A program made the position numbers and the translations under genes. From contig JAKJGK010000001.1 in assembly GCA_022704435.1 (NCBI GenBank), positions 1 to 33,553 of the forward strand: a stretch of DNA of 33,553 nucleotides, in the 5' to 3' direction. The notes beneath the pieces are model-generated. The model was given only the letters and a program-made list of their open reading frames with translations, had not been told where the DNA came from and made no database searches. This document shows, one piece after another, positions 8,173-15,836 of the stretch. Source of the stretch: Synergistota bacterium (lineage in GTDB: Bacteria; Synergistota; Synergistia; Synergistales; Aminobacteriaceae). How positions within the stretch are numbered: the first letter of the stretch is position 1; each line of letters starts with the position of its first letter.

Positions 8173-9045
8173 TTGTTCCTTCAAACCTTGATAACAGGCC
8201 TCTCCATAGGGGGCATCTACTCCCTCATGGCCGTGGGCTACTCGCTCGTCTTCAGCGTGCTTAACTTCAGCAACTTCGCTCACGGCGCGGTGATAATGCT
8301 CGGCGCCTACGTCGGGCTGGCGCTCGCCACGAAGCTCAACCTCGGGCTCGGCCTGGTGCTGGCCGGGAGCGTGGCCGGCGCGGGGATCATAGCCGTGCTG
8401 AACGAGCGCCTGGCCTACTCCAGCCTGAGGAGAAGAAAGGCCCCCTCCCTCTACCTCATGATAAGCGCGATGGGGTGCTCGGTCTTCCTCGAGAATATGG
8501 TCTACGCCACCATCGGCTCGCGCTTCTACGCCTTCCCGGAGTTCTTCGGCAGGCAGGTGATAAGCCTGTGGGGGAGCAGCGTCAGTCTGCTGGACACGGG
8601 CGCGTTCGTCTTCTCGCTGCTGGCCATCTGGGGGCTGCACCTGTTCGTGGGGCGCACCCGCACCGGGATAGCCATACGGGCCGGTGTGTCCGACATGACG
8701 ATGTGCTCCCTGATGGGGGTGGACCTGGACAGGCTCATAGCCGTAGTCTTCCTGCTGGCCGGCGGTTTCGCCGGTGTGGCCGGGGTCTTCCTGGGGATCA
8801 AGTACCTGGTCTACCCGACCATGGGGTGGGTCACCAACAAGGCCTACATAGCCGCGGTCATAGGGGGGCTCGGCAGTCTGCCGGGCGCGCTGGCCGGAGG
8901 GCTGATACTCGGGGTTGTCGAGACCTTCGTCTCTACCTACGTTTCCAGCGTGCTGCGGGATGTCTTCAGCTTCACCCTGCTGGTAGCCTTCCTGGTGATG
9001 CGGCCGGAGGGCCTGTTCGGACGCGGCGGAGAGGAGAAGGTCTGA
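8173..9045 (+). CDS. livH: Branched-chain amino acid ABC transporter permease LivH
   Basis: This 290-residue inner-membrane protein is one of the two channel subunits of the LIV importer. It is very hydrophobic, with about eight predicted membrane segments. It begins FLQTLITGLSIGGIYSLMAVGYSLVFSVLNFSNFAHGAVIMLGAY, the classic LivH opening. It ends with the AYIAAVIGGLGSLPGALAGG coupling region and RPEGLFG. The only sensible start is TTG at 8173, because TGA at 8164-8166 lies in frame just upstream and the homologous N-terminus begins here. The ribosome site is weak (A-rich GAAAAAGAAAG), which would fit lower expression than the binding protein. livM begins two bases after its stop. Confidence 0.94.
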   Translation: MFLQTLITGLSIGGIYSLMAVGYSLVFSVLNFSNFAHGAVIMLGAYVGLALATKLNLGLGLVLAGSVAGAGIIAVLNERLAYSSLRRRKAPSLYLMISAMGCSVFLENMVYATIGSRFYAFPEFFGRQVISLWGSSVSLLDTGAFVFSLLAIWGLHLFVGRTRTGIAIRAGVSDMTMCSLMGVDLDRLIAVVFLLAGGFAGVAGVFLGIKYLVYPTMGWVTNKAYIAAVIGGLGSLPGALAGGLILGVVETFVSTYVSSVLRDVFSFTLLVAFLVMRPEGLFGRGGEEKV

Positions 9046-9047
9046 CG

Positions 9048-9911
9048 ATGGATTATATTCTCTCCATTGTGATACTCGGCGGGATAAACATGGTCGCTGT
9101 GCTGGGTCTGTCCATATTCACCGGGTTCACCGGCCTGTTCTCGCTCGGGCACGCGGCGTTCGTCGCCGTCGGGGCCTACACGTCGGCCATCCTGACCTAC
9201 TACTACTTCGTGAACTACTACCTAGCCCTAGCGGCCGGGGCGGCGGCGGCGGGAGCCGTCAGCCTTATAATTGGCGCGCCCACCCTCAGGGCGAAGCTGC
9301 GCAGCGACTACTTCGCCATAGCGGTGCTCGGCTTCGGCGAGGCCCTGCGCGTGCTGCTGGAGAACCTGGATATCACCAACGGAGCGCGCGGCCTGCCCGG
9401 CATCGACAGCTTCACGACCCTGCCGATCGTGGCGGCCTGCCTCGCGGGGGGGGTATTCGTCGCAAAGAACTTTCTCAGGTCGCGCTGGGGGGTTGCCTGC
9501 ATAGCGATCCGAGAGGACCCGGTAGCGGCCGAGACCGCAGGGGTCAGGCTCTTCCGCACGCGGCTGTTGTCGCTGGTGGTGAGCGCGGTCTACTGCGGCC
9601 TGTCCGGCGGGCTACTGGCCCACTTTCTCTCCTTCATCCAGCCCCAGATGTTCACCCTGGTTCAGTCCACCCAGCTGCTGGCGGCGGTGATCGCAGGCGG
9701 CATGGGCAGCATCTCCGGGCCGCTGGTCGCCTCCTTCGTCTTCATCGCCCTGCCCGAGGCGCTGAGGGTGGCGCAGATGTGGCGCCTGGTGGCCTACGGG
9801 CTGTTGCTGGTGCTGATAATGGTCTTCCGGCCGCAGGGGCTCCTGGGCTACTCCGAGCTGTCGTCCCTGTTCCGGAGAGGGACCGGCGGGAAGGAGGAGA
9901 GGCGCTCATGA
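9048..9911 (+). CDS. livM: Branched-chain amino acid ABC transporter permease LivM
   Basis: This is the second channel subunit, 287 residues, hydrophobic throughout with about eight membrane segments. Family marks include GFTGLFSLGHAAFVAVGAYTSA near the N-terminus, LRSDYFAIAVLGFGEALR, the cytoplasmic ATPase-coupling stretch AIREDPVAAETAGV, the GGMGSISGPLVASF loop and the final FRPQGLLG. The chosen start is ATG at 9048, with GGAGAGGAGAAGG inside the end of livH as its ribosome site. The open frame runs further upstream but only through livH. It overlaps livG by four bases (ATGA), so their translation is probably coupled. A shorter form than E. coli LivM, as in many bacteria. Confidence 0.94.
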   Translation: MDYILSIVILGGINMVAVLGLSIFTGFTGLFSLGHAAFVAVGAYTSAILTYYYFVNYYLALAAGAAAAGAVSLIIGAPTLRAKLRSDYFAIAVLGFGEALRVLLENLDITNGARGLPGIDSFTTLPIVAACLAGGVFVAKNFLRSRWGVACIAIREDPVAAETAGVRLFRTRLLSLVVSAVYCGLSGGLLAHFLSFIQPQMFTLVQSTQLLAAVIAGGMGSISGPLVASFVFIALPEALRVAQMWRLVAYGLLLVLIMVFRPQGLLGYSELSSLFRRGTGGKEERRS

Positions 9912-10690
9912 ACGAAGGACAGCCCCTGCTCTCGGCTCGCGGCCTCACCAGGGACTTCGGCGGCATACGGGCGGTCGACACTCTCTCCTTCGACGTGGCG
10001 GAGGGCTCGATCACCGGCATCATCGGGCCGAACGGTGCCGGCAAGACCACCGTGTTCAACCTGGTCACGGGCCTGTACAGGCCGTCCTCGGGCTCGGTTC
10101 TGTTCAGGGGGGAGGAGATAGGCGGCAGACGGCCCGACGCGATCGTGAGGCTGGGGATCGCCAGGACTTTCCAGAATATCCGCCTGTTCAACCGCCGCAC
10201 ATGTCTGGAGAACGTGCTGACGCCGCTGCTTCAGAGGGTGAAGTGCAGCTTCGTCGGAGCCATGCTGGGTCTCCCCTCCGTGCGGAGGCTTGAGCGGGAG
10301 CTCAAGGAACGGGCGCGCTCGCTGTTGATGACTCTGGGGCTGGAGAGGTACGCTCTAGCAGCGGCCGGGACCCTCCCCTACGGCCTCCAGAGGAAGCTGG
10401 AGATAGCGCGCGCCCTCGCGACCGAGCCGTCGCTGCTGCTGCTGGACGAGCCCGCGGCGGGCATGAACCCGGGGGAGACAAAAATGTTGGCCGACCTGAT
10501 CTCGGAGATCCGCGAGCGGTTCGGCATCACCATGCTACTCATCGAGCACCACATGGACCTGGTGATGAACGTCTGCTCGCCCATCGTGGTGATGAATTTC
10601 GGCTCCCTGCTGGCGTCCGGCACACCGGACCAGGTGAGGGCGAACGGCGAGGTCGTGGCGGCATACCTCGGGGCGGGGAGGAAACGATGA
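9908..10690 (+). CDS. livG: Branched-chain amino acid ABC transporter ATP-binding protein LivG
   Basis: A 260-residue ATPase subunit that powers the LIV importer from the cytoplasmic face. It has Walker A GPNGAGKTT (about 38-46), a Q-loop in ARTFQNIRLF, the signature LPYGLQRKLEIARAL, Walker B LLLLDEP and an H-loop His in LLIEHHMD. The insertion between Q-loop and signature and the C-terminal tail VRANGEVVAAYLG are typical of LivG. ATG at 9908 overlaps the livM stop (ATGA) and has GGAGAGG just upstream. The open frame extends upstream to 9779 but only inside livM. It should pair with LivF as a heterodimer. Confidence 0.95.
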   Translation: MNEGQPLLSARGLTRDFGGIRAVDTLSFDVAEGSITGIIGPNGAGKTTVFNLVTGLYRPSSGSVLFRGEEIGGRRPDAIVRLGIARTFQNIRLFNRRTCLENVLTPLLQRVKCSFVGAMLGLPSVRRLERELKERARSLLMTLGLERYALAAAGTLPYGLQRKLEIARALATEPSLLLLDEPAAGMNPGETKMLADLISEIRERFGITMLLIEHHMDLVMNVCSPIVVMNFGSLLASGTPDQVRANGEVVAAYLGAGRKR

Positions 10691-11394
10691 ACGCACTGGA
10701 CGTCGAGAACCTTAACGTGCACTACGGCGCGGTCCATGCCGTGCAGGGAGTATCGTTCGCGGTGGCGGAGGGGGAGTTGGTCGCCATCGTAGGGTCGAAC
10801 GGCGCGGGCAAATCCACCATCATGTGGGCTCTTTCGGGCGTGAAGGAGCGCTCCGGCGGGGCGGTTCAGCTATTCGGGTCGCCGTTGCCGTCGAGGCCTC
10901 ACGACGTCGTGGCCCGCGGTCTGGCCCTCGTGCCGGAGCGGCGACGCCTGTTCTCCGACCTGTCGGTGGAGGAGAACCTCGTCATGGGGGCGTATCTCAG
11001 AGGGGACGACGAAGGAACGAGACAGGACAGGGAGCGCTGCTTCCAGCTGTTCCCGGTCCTGAAACAGAGACTTTCCCAGCGCTCAGGGACCCTCTCCGGC
11101 GGCGAGCAGCAGATGCTGGCCATCTCCCGCGCCCTGATGAGCAGGCCGAGGCTGCTGCTGCTGGACGAGCCCTCCCTGGGCCTTGCGCCCATACTGGTCG
11201 ACGCCCTGATGGATACGATACTCAGGATCAGGAGCGAGGGCGTGACCGTGCTGCTGGTGGAGCAAAACGCGGCCCGCGCGCTTGAGATCGCGGACCGCGG
11301 GTACATACTGGACGCGGGCAGGTTCGTGAAAAGCGGCCCCGGGCCGGAGCTTGCCGAGGACCCGGAGATCCGCAGGGCCTACCTGGGAGGGTAG
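10687..11394 (+). CDS. livF: Branched-chain amino acid ABC transporter ATP-binding protein LivF
   Basis: This 235-residue protein is the second ATPase of the LIV importer. It shows Walker A GSNGAGKST, the Q-loop region with LALVPERRRLFSDLSVEENL (characteristic of LivF), the signature LSGGEQQMLAISRAL, Walker B LLLLDEPSLGLAP, and an H-loop position carrying Gln-Asn in LLVEQNAARAL, as usual in this family. The ATG overlaps the livG stop by four bases, and GGGGAGG precedes it. It is the last gene of the operon. Only three bases separate its stop from that of metF on the other strand, and no terminator hairpin lies between them. Confidence 0.95.
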   Translation: MNALDVENLNVHYGAVHAVQGVSFAVAEGELVAIVGSNGAGKSTIMWALSGVKERSGGAVQLFGSPLPSRPHDVVARGLALVPERRRLFSDLSVEENLVMGAYLRGDDEGTRQDRERCFQLFPVLKQRLSQRSGTLSGGEQQMLAISRALMSRPRLLLLDEPSLGLAPILVDALMDTILRIRSEGVTVLLVEQNAARALEIADRGYILDAGRFVKSGPGPELAEDPEIRRAYLGG

Positions 11395-11397
11395 GGA

Positions 11398-12285
11398 TCA
11401 GACACCCTCCGACCCGTTCAGCGCCCTGCGGACGGTGGAGAGCCCCTCCATGATGCGCCTGGCCACGTCCGGGCGGTTCATTGTGTAGAGATGGACCCCG
11501 TCGGCCCCCCAGGAGAGCAGGTCGATGATCTGCTCGGTAGCGTAGGCCATCCCCGCCTCGGCTAACGCGTCGGGCGAGTGCTCGTACCGGGACATGATGC
11601 GCGCGAAGCGGGGCGGGATGGAGGCGCCGCACAGTGACACGATCCTGCCGATCTGGCGCGAGTTCAGCACCGGCATGACGCCGGCGAGGACCGGGACTTC
11701 GATCCCTGCCGCCCGCACCGTGTCGACGAAGCGGAAGAAGATTTCGTTGTCGAAGAAGAGCTGGGTGACCAGGAAGTCCGCCCCGGCGTCCACCTTCTCC
11801 TTCAGGTGGACCAGGTCCTCCTCCAGGGAGGGGCACTCGGGGTGACCCTCCGGATAAGAGGCCGCGCCCAGCGAGAAGTCGCTGAAGTGCCCCCTCCTGA
11901 TGTGCCTGATGAGGTCCGAGGCGTGCAGGAAGTGGCTCGCGCCCCCCTCGGGGCGCGGGTCGCCCCTCATCGCCAGGACGTTGCGAACCCCCTCCTGCTC
12001 CAGCTCCTCGAGGATTTCCTCCACCTCCGCCGGGGTGGACCCCATGCACGTGAGGTGGGCCAGCGAGACCAGGCCCCACCTGTTCTGCGCCGCGGATGCA
12101 ATCTCCACCGTGCGCTCCCTGCTGCTGCCGCCGGCACCGTAGGTGACGCTGATGAAGTCCGGGGCGAGGGGCTTCAGCTCCGCGATAGTCGTGTATATGG
12201 TCTCGATCGGATACTCCGGCTTGGGCGGGAATATCTCGAAGGAGATGGACGGTCTTCTTTGACGCAGGATCTCGTGTATGTGCAC
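11398..12285 (-). CDS. metF: 5,10-methylenetetrahydrofolate reductase
   Basis: The 295-residue FAD enzyme reduces methylene-tetrahydrofolate to methyl-tetrahydrofolate, the methyl donor for MetH. Visible marks are SFEIFPPKPE near the N-terminus (the conserved active-site Glu of SFExFPP), FISVTYGAGGSSRERT, LAHLTCMGST, VLAMRGDPRPEGG, DFLVTQLFFDNE and VPVLAGVMPV. Length matches the bacterial family. The start is GTG at 12285, with GGGGGAGG seven bases upstream. The longer open frame reaching 12882 is only the shadow of metH. It lies 14 bases after the metH stop on the same strand, so the two are one operon. The N-terminal zinc-type electron-transfer partner MetV seen in some anaerobes is not present here. 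Confidence 0.95.
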   Translation of the reverse strand: MHIHEILRQRRPSISFEIFPPKPEYPIETIYTTIAELKPLAPDFISVTYGAGGSSRERTVEIASAAQNRWGLVSLAHLTCMGSTPAEVEEILEELEQEGVRNVLAMRGDPRPEGGASHFLHASDLIRHIRRGHFSDFSLGAASYPEGHPECPSLEEDLVHLKEKVDAGADFLVTQLFFDNEIFFRFVDTVRAAGIEVPVLAGVMPVLNSRQIGRIVSLCGASIPPRFARIMSRYEHSPDALAEAGMAYATEQIIDLLSWGADGVHLYTMNRPDVARRIMEGLSTVRRALNGSEGV

Positions 12286-12299
12286 GGGCGGACCTCCCC

Positions 12300-14756
12300 C
12301 TAATCTCTCCCCCTGCCCGACAGCAGGGATTCCACCAGCCTGACCGCGCTCACCGCGTCCGGCGCGTAGCCGTGGGCGCCTATCGAGCGGGCGAACGACT
12401 CGCTGACGGAGGCCCCTCCGACGATGACGAGGACCTTGGGAAGGCGGCGCGCCAGCTCGGCGGTGGCCTCGCCCATCCTGTTCATCGTGGAGGTCATCAG
12501 GGCGGACAAGCCCACTATGTCGAACCCGCCCCTCTCCGCCTCCTCGACTATCCTGGAGGAGGGCACGTCCTTGCCGAGGTCCGCCACCGTAAAGCCGTGG
12601 CTCCTGAGCACTGTCCCGACCACGTTTTTTCCCAGGTCGTGAAGGTCGCCCTCCACCGTCGCAAGGAGGATCCTGCCCCTGGACGCCGCGCCCCCCGCGC
12701 TCTCCACCAGCTCCATCGCCAGGTCGCAGGCCCGCTGCGCCGACGCGGCCGAGGCCATCAGCTGGGGAAGGAAGAAGTCCCCCCTGTCGTAGCGCCTCCC
12801 GACCTCCTCCAGCGCCGGGATCACGCCCCTGTTCACCATGTCTATGGGTGCGGTCCCCGCGTCGAGCATGGCCCTGGCGCACCCCTCCGCCTGCTGTTCG
12901 TCCCCGCGCAGTATCGACAGGGCCAGTGGCTCGAAACTCGGCTCGACCTGGAGATCGTCCTCCGCGGCGGGTATCTTCGCGCCCGCACTCTCCCTCCCGG
13001 CCTCGGCAGGGGGAGAGGCGAACGAGGCGAACGAGGCGGAGGAAGCGATGAACCTGCGCCCCTCTCTGTCTCGCCCCGCCAGGAGCTCGGAGGCGGCGAC
13101 CGTCTCCATCATCGAGGTGTCGAGCGGATTCAGTATGGCTACGTCCAGGCCCGCGGAGATGGCCATGGCGGTGAACGTCCTGTTGAGAAGGGAGCGTGCA
13201 GGCATGCCGTGCGAGACGTTGCTGACCCCCAGCACGGACGTCACCCCCTCGTCGGCCAGGTAGGACAGTGCGGAGAGGGTGACGCGCGGCGCGCCCTGGT
13301 CGGCGCCCGCCGCCAGCGCCAGCCCGTCCACCAGCAGGCCCTCGCGGGGGAAGCCGACGGAGTCGGCGGTCCGCAGGATCTTTCGTATGACCGACCTCCG
13401 AGCCTTGAAGCTCTCGGGCAGGCCGTACTCGTCTATGGGCAGCACTATGACGGAGGCTCCGTGTCTGGCGGCCAGGGCCAGCCCCGGCAGCAGGACTTCC
13501 TCTCTGGCCGTGAACGAGTTGAGCAGGGGGATGCCGGTCGCCACTGAAAGCCCGGCCTCCAACACGGAAGGGCTGTCGCTGTCTATCGACAGCGGAAGCC
13601 GGGTCGACTGACCGGCAGCCGCCACCGCCGCCCTCATCGCAGCCTGCTGGTCCAGCCCGGGCAGGCCGACGTTCACGTCTATCACGTGAGCCCCCGCCTC
13701 GGACTGGAGGCGGGCCTCCTCCCTAAGGGTCGTCCAGACCGATCGCCCCACCTCGTCCCTCAGGGGCGACTTTCGCGACACGTTGATCCTCTCGCCTATT
13801 ATGCAGAAGGGGTGACCTCTGCCCGCGAGGACGAGATGGCTCCGGCTCGCCAGAGGGGTGCCTCCGGAGCGCGAGGGCCCTCTGCGCCCGACCCCGCGCA
13901 AAGCGGTGACCAGGGCCGAGACGTGCTCCGGGGTGGAGCCGCAGCAGCCTCCCACGACCGAGGCGCCAGCCTCGGCCAGCTTTCTCCCCCACTCCGCGAA
14001 GGCCGTCGGTGAGCAGTACTCGCCCTCTCCCGGCAGCCCGGCGTTCGCGTACACGAAGACAGGGATGTCGGCATGCTCGCTCAGGACTCGCGCGACCGGC
14101 ACGTAGGCTTCAGGACCCACTCCGCAATTGGCACCGACCCCCGCCGCTCCGACCATCGCGGCCCAGCGCGCCGCCACCTCCGGCGGAGTGCCGGTCACGG
14201 TGCGCCCCTTCTGGTCGAAGGTGAAGCTGACGACGAACGCCACTCCCGGGCAGACGTCCCTGGCCGCCATCACGGCGGCCTTCGCCTCCCTCAGGTCCAT
14301 CATCGTCTCGATCAGCAGCAGATCGACCCCTCCCGCGACGAGCCCCTCCATCTGCTCCCTGAACGCCAGGTACGCCTGGTCGAAGGAGAGGGGGCCGAAA
14401 GGCTCCAGGAGCTCCCCAAGCGGCCCCACCGAGCCTGCCGCGAGGGCGCCGTCGCGGCAGGCCCCGCGAGCCAGGCGGGCGGCCCGTTCGTTTATCTCTC
14501 GCGCCCTTCCGGCGAGCCCGCGGTGGGCCATCTTGACCGGTGTCCCGCCGAAGGTGTTGGTCTCGATTATCCGCGCCCCGGCGTCCAGGTAGGCCTCGTG
14601 AATCGAGGTGACTACATCGGGTCGGTCCAGGTTCATCTCCTCGGGGAGAGCCGGGGGTTGCCACCCTCTGTCGGCCAGGAGCGTCCCCATGCCTCCATCG
14701 AGCGGCACCACGCCGTCATGCCCCTCTATCCAGCGGATGAATTCCTCTTTTTTCAA
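12300..14756 (-). CDS. metH: Cobalamin-dependent methionine synthase lacking the AdoMet reactivation domain
   Basis: This 818-residue enzyme transfers a methyl group from methyl-tetrahydrofolate through B12 to homocysteine. Domains: homocysteine S-methyltransferase (about 1-300) with zinc ligands Cys211 (GANCGVG), Cys271 and Cys272 (GGCCGSTPEH); pterin-binding barrel (about 320-590) with IIGERINVSR and HVIDVNVGLPG; a low-complexity Ser/Ala/Phe linker; then the B12 cap and Rossmann domains (about 620-818) with EGDLHDLGKNVV (lower ligand His706), GLSALMTST and VGGASVS. It stops there. The C-terminal AdoMet-binding reactivation domain of E. coli MetH is absent, as in Thermotoga MetH, whose zinc cysteines have almost the same numbers. 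Start TTG at 14756 has GGAGGGG six bases upstream. An in-frame ATG at 14840 lacks a ribosome site. Confidence 0.93.
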   Translation of the reverse strand: MKKEEFIRWIEGHDGVVPLDGGMGTLLADRGWQPPALPEEMNLDRPDVVTSIHEAYLDAGARIIETNTFGGTPVKMAHRGLAGRAREINERAARLARGACRDGALAAGSVGPLGELLEPFGPLSFDQAYLAFREQMEGLVAGGVDLLLIETMMDLREAKAAVMAARDVCPGVAFVVSFTFDQKGRTVTGTPPEVAARWAAMVGAAGVGANCGVGPEAYVPVARVLSEHADIPVFVYANAGLPGEGEYCSPTAFAEWGRKLAEAGASVVGGCCGSTPEHVSALVTALRGVGRRGPSRSGGTPLASRSHLVLAGRGHPFCIIGERINVSRKSPLRDEVGRSVWTTLREEARLQSEAGAHVIDVNVGLPGLDQQAAMRAAVAAAGQSTRLPLSIDSDSPSVLEAGLSVATGIPLLNSFTAREEVLLPGLALAARHGASVIVLPIDEYGLPESFKARRSVIRKILRTADSVGFPREGLLVDGLALAAGADQGAPRVTLSALSYLADEGVTSVLGVSNVSHGMPARSLLNRTFTAMAISAGLDVAILNPLDTSMMETVAASELLAGRDREGRRFIASSASFASFASPPAEAGRESAGAKIPAAEDDLQVEPSFEPLALSILRGDEQQAEGCARAMLDAGTAPIDMVNRGVIPALEEVGRRYDRGDFFLPQLMASAASAQRACDLAMELVESAGGAASRGRILLATVEGDLHDLGKNVVGTVLRSHGFTVADLGKDVPSSRIVEEAERGGFDIVGLSALMTSTMNRMGEATAELARRLPKVLVIVGGASVSESFARSIGAHGYAPDAVSAVRLVESLLSGRGRD

Positions 14757-14857
14757 CCAAGTCCCCTCCAGTCGCCAAGTATCGCTTCCGACGATGATAG
14801 CAAAAAGCGGTGAATAAGTGTAGAGTAGACTGGTGACCACACAAGGAGGCGGGCGAG

Positions 14858-15685
14858 ATGATACCCTTCGTGAAGATGCAGGGCAACGGCAACGACTTCA
14901 TAGTCCTTGACAACAGGGACGGGCGGTTCGGGGAGGGCGAGCTCCCGGAGATGGCTCGACGCTTCTGCCCCAGACGATCCTCCCTCGGGGCGGACGGCAT
15001 CCTGGTGCTCGAGCGGGCGGATGGTGCGGACTACGCCATGAGGCTGTTCAACGCTGACGGCAGCGAGGGCGAGATGTGCGGCAACGGCGCCCGCTGCATC
15101 GCCAGGTACGCTCACGAGAAGGGCATAGCCGGTGCCTCGCATGCCTTTTCGACCCTGGCGGGCATCATGAGGGCCGAGGTCGAACCCCCCTTCGTCGACC
15201 TCGACATGGGCAGGATATCCCTCGACGGCTCGTGGTTCAACAGGGAGGTGACCGCCCTCGGCAGGACCTTCCCGGCCTCTTTCCTGGTGGTCGGAGTTCC
15301 CCACCTGGTGCTGTTCGAGGGCGCAGCGCCCCTGACGCGCTATGAGATGGTCGAGGCGGGGCGCGAGCTTAGGCACGACACCGCCCTCTTCCCCTGCGGG
15401 ACGAACGTGAACTTCGTCTCGGGGAGGCCGGGTGAACGAAGGATACGCTCTGTAACCTACGAGAGGGGTGTGGAGGACCTGACCGACTCCTGCGGCACCG
15501 GCTCCACCGCCTCCGCGATAGCCTGGGTCGTGAGAGGCGGCCAAGCTCCTGACCGGGAGTCCGTCGAGGTGGAAAACCCAGGGGGCCTCAACTGCGTGAC
15601 CCTGCGCTTCGATCTCCCTGACGGAGGCATATCGGCATCCCTGAAGGGCAGGACGGTCATGGTAGCGGAGGGAGTGCTGTTCTAG
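14858..15685 (+). CDS. dapF: Diaminopimelate epimerase
   Basis: The 275-residue cytoplasmic enzyme interconverts LL- and meso-diaminopimelate without a cofactor, feeding both peptidoglycan and lysine synthesis. It opens with FVKMQGNGNDFIVLDN. It has both active-site cysteines, Cys74 in EMCGNGARC and Cys212 in DSCGTGSTA, as well as GTNVNFV. The length is normal. ATG at 14858 follows AAGGAGGCGGG. It is divergent from metH across about 100 bases in which I see no riboswitch and no clear promoter. Together with lysA it shows that the organism uses the DAP pathway. The two genes are not adjacent and only lysA has a T-box, which makes sense because dapF is also needed for cell wall synthesis. Confidence 0.96.
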   Translation: MIPFVKMQGNGNDFIVLDNRDGRFGEGELPEMARRFCPRRSSLGADGILVLERADGADYAMRLFNADGSEGEMCGNGARCIARYAHEKGIAGASHAFSTLAGIMRAEVEPPFVDLDMGRISLDGSWFNREVTALGRTFPASFLVVGVPHLVLFEGAAPLTRYEMVEAGRELRHDTALFPCGTNVNFVSGRPGERRIRSVTYERGVEDLTDSCGTGSTASAIAWVVRGGQAPDRESVEVENPGGLNCVTLRFDLPDGGISASLKGRTVMVAEGVLF

Positions 15686-15725
15686 GTCCCTGGATTTCCT
15701 GCCGCGCACGCGCCGGTCGGTCGTC

Positions 15726-15745
15726 CCGTCCCCGGAGGGGTGCGG
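15726..15745 (+). terminator. Short GC hairpin after dapF, weak terminator candidate
   Basis: CCGTCCCC at 15726-15733 can pair with GGGG plus GCGG at 15737-15745, with one bulged T and a three-base loop, about 40 bases after the dapF stop. No T run follows, so I rate it only as a possible 3' structure. The remainder of the 151-base gap to the next gene shows a TAAAAT at 15770-15775 but no convincing -35 partner. Confidence 0.25.
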
Positions 15746-15836
15746 ACATGCGAAGAGAGATCGTGATGGTAAAATTGTCTGAGTTGACGAGGAAGTCATT
15801 ATGCGCCTCGAGTACTGGAGAAGGAGGTAGGCAAGG

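Noticed and set aside
10380-10425. LivG signature LPYGLQRKLEIARAL differs from the textbook LSGGQ
   Set aside because: LivG proteins normally have an S/P-Y-G-x-Q variant here, so this is not a sign of an inactive ATPase.
14757-14857. SAM or B12 riboswitch in the metH-dapF divergent gap
   Set aside because: The gap is only about 100 bases and contains no B12-box-like or SAM-type conserved core that I can recognise.
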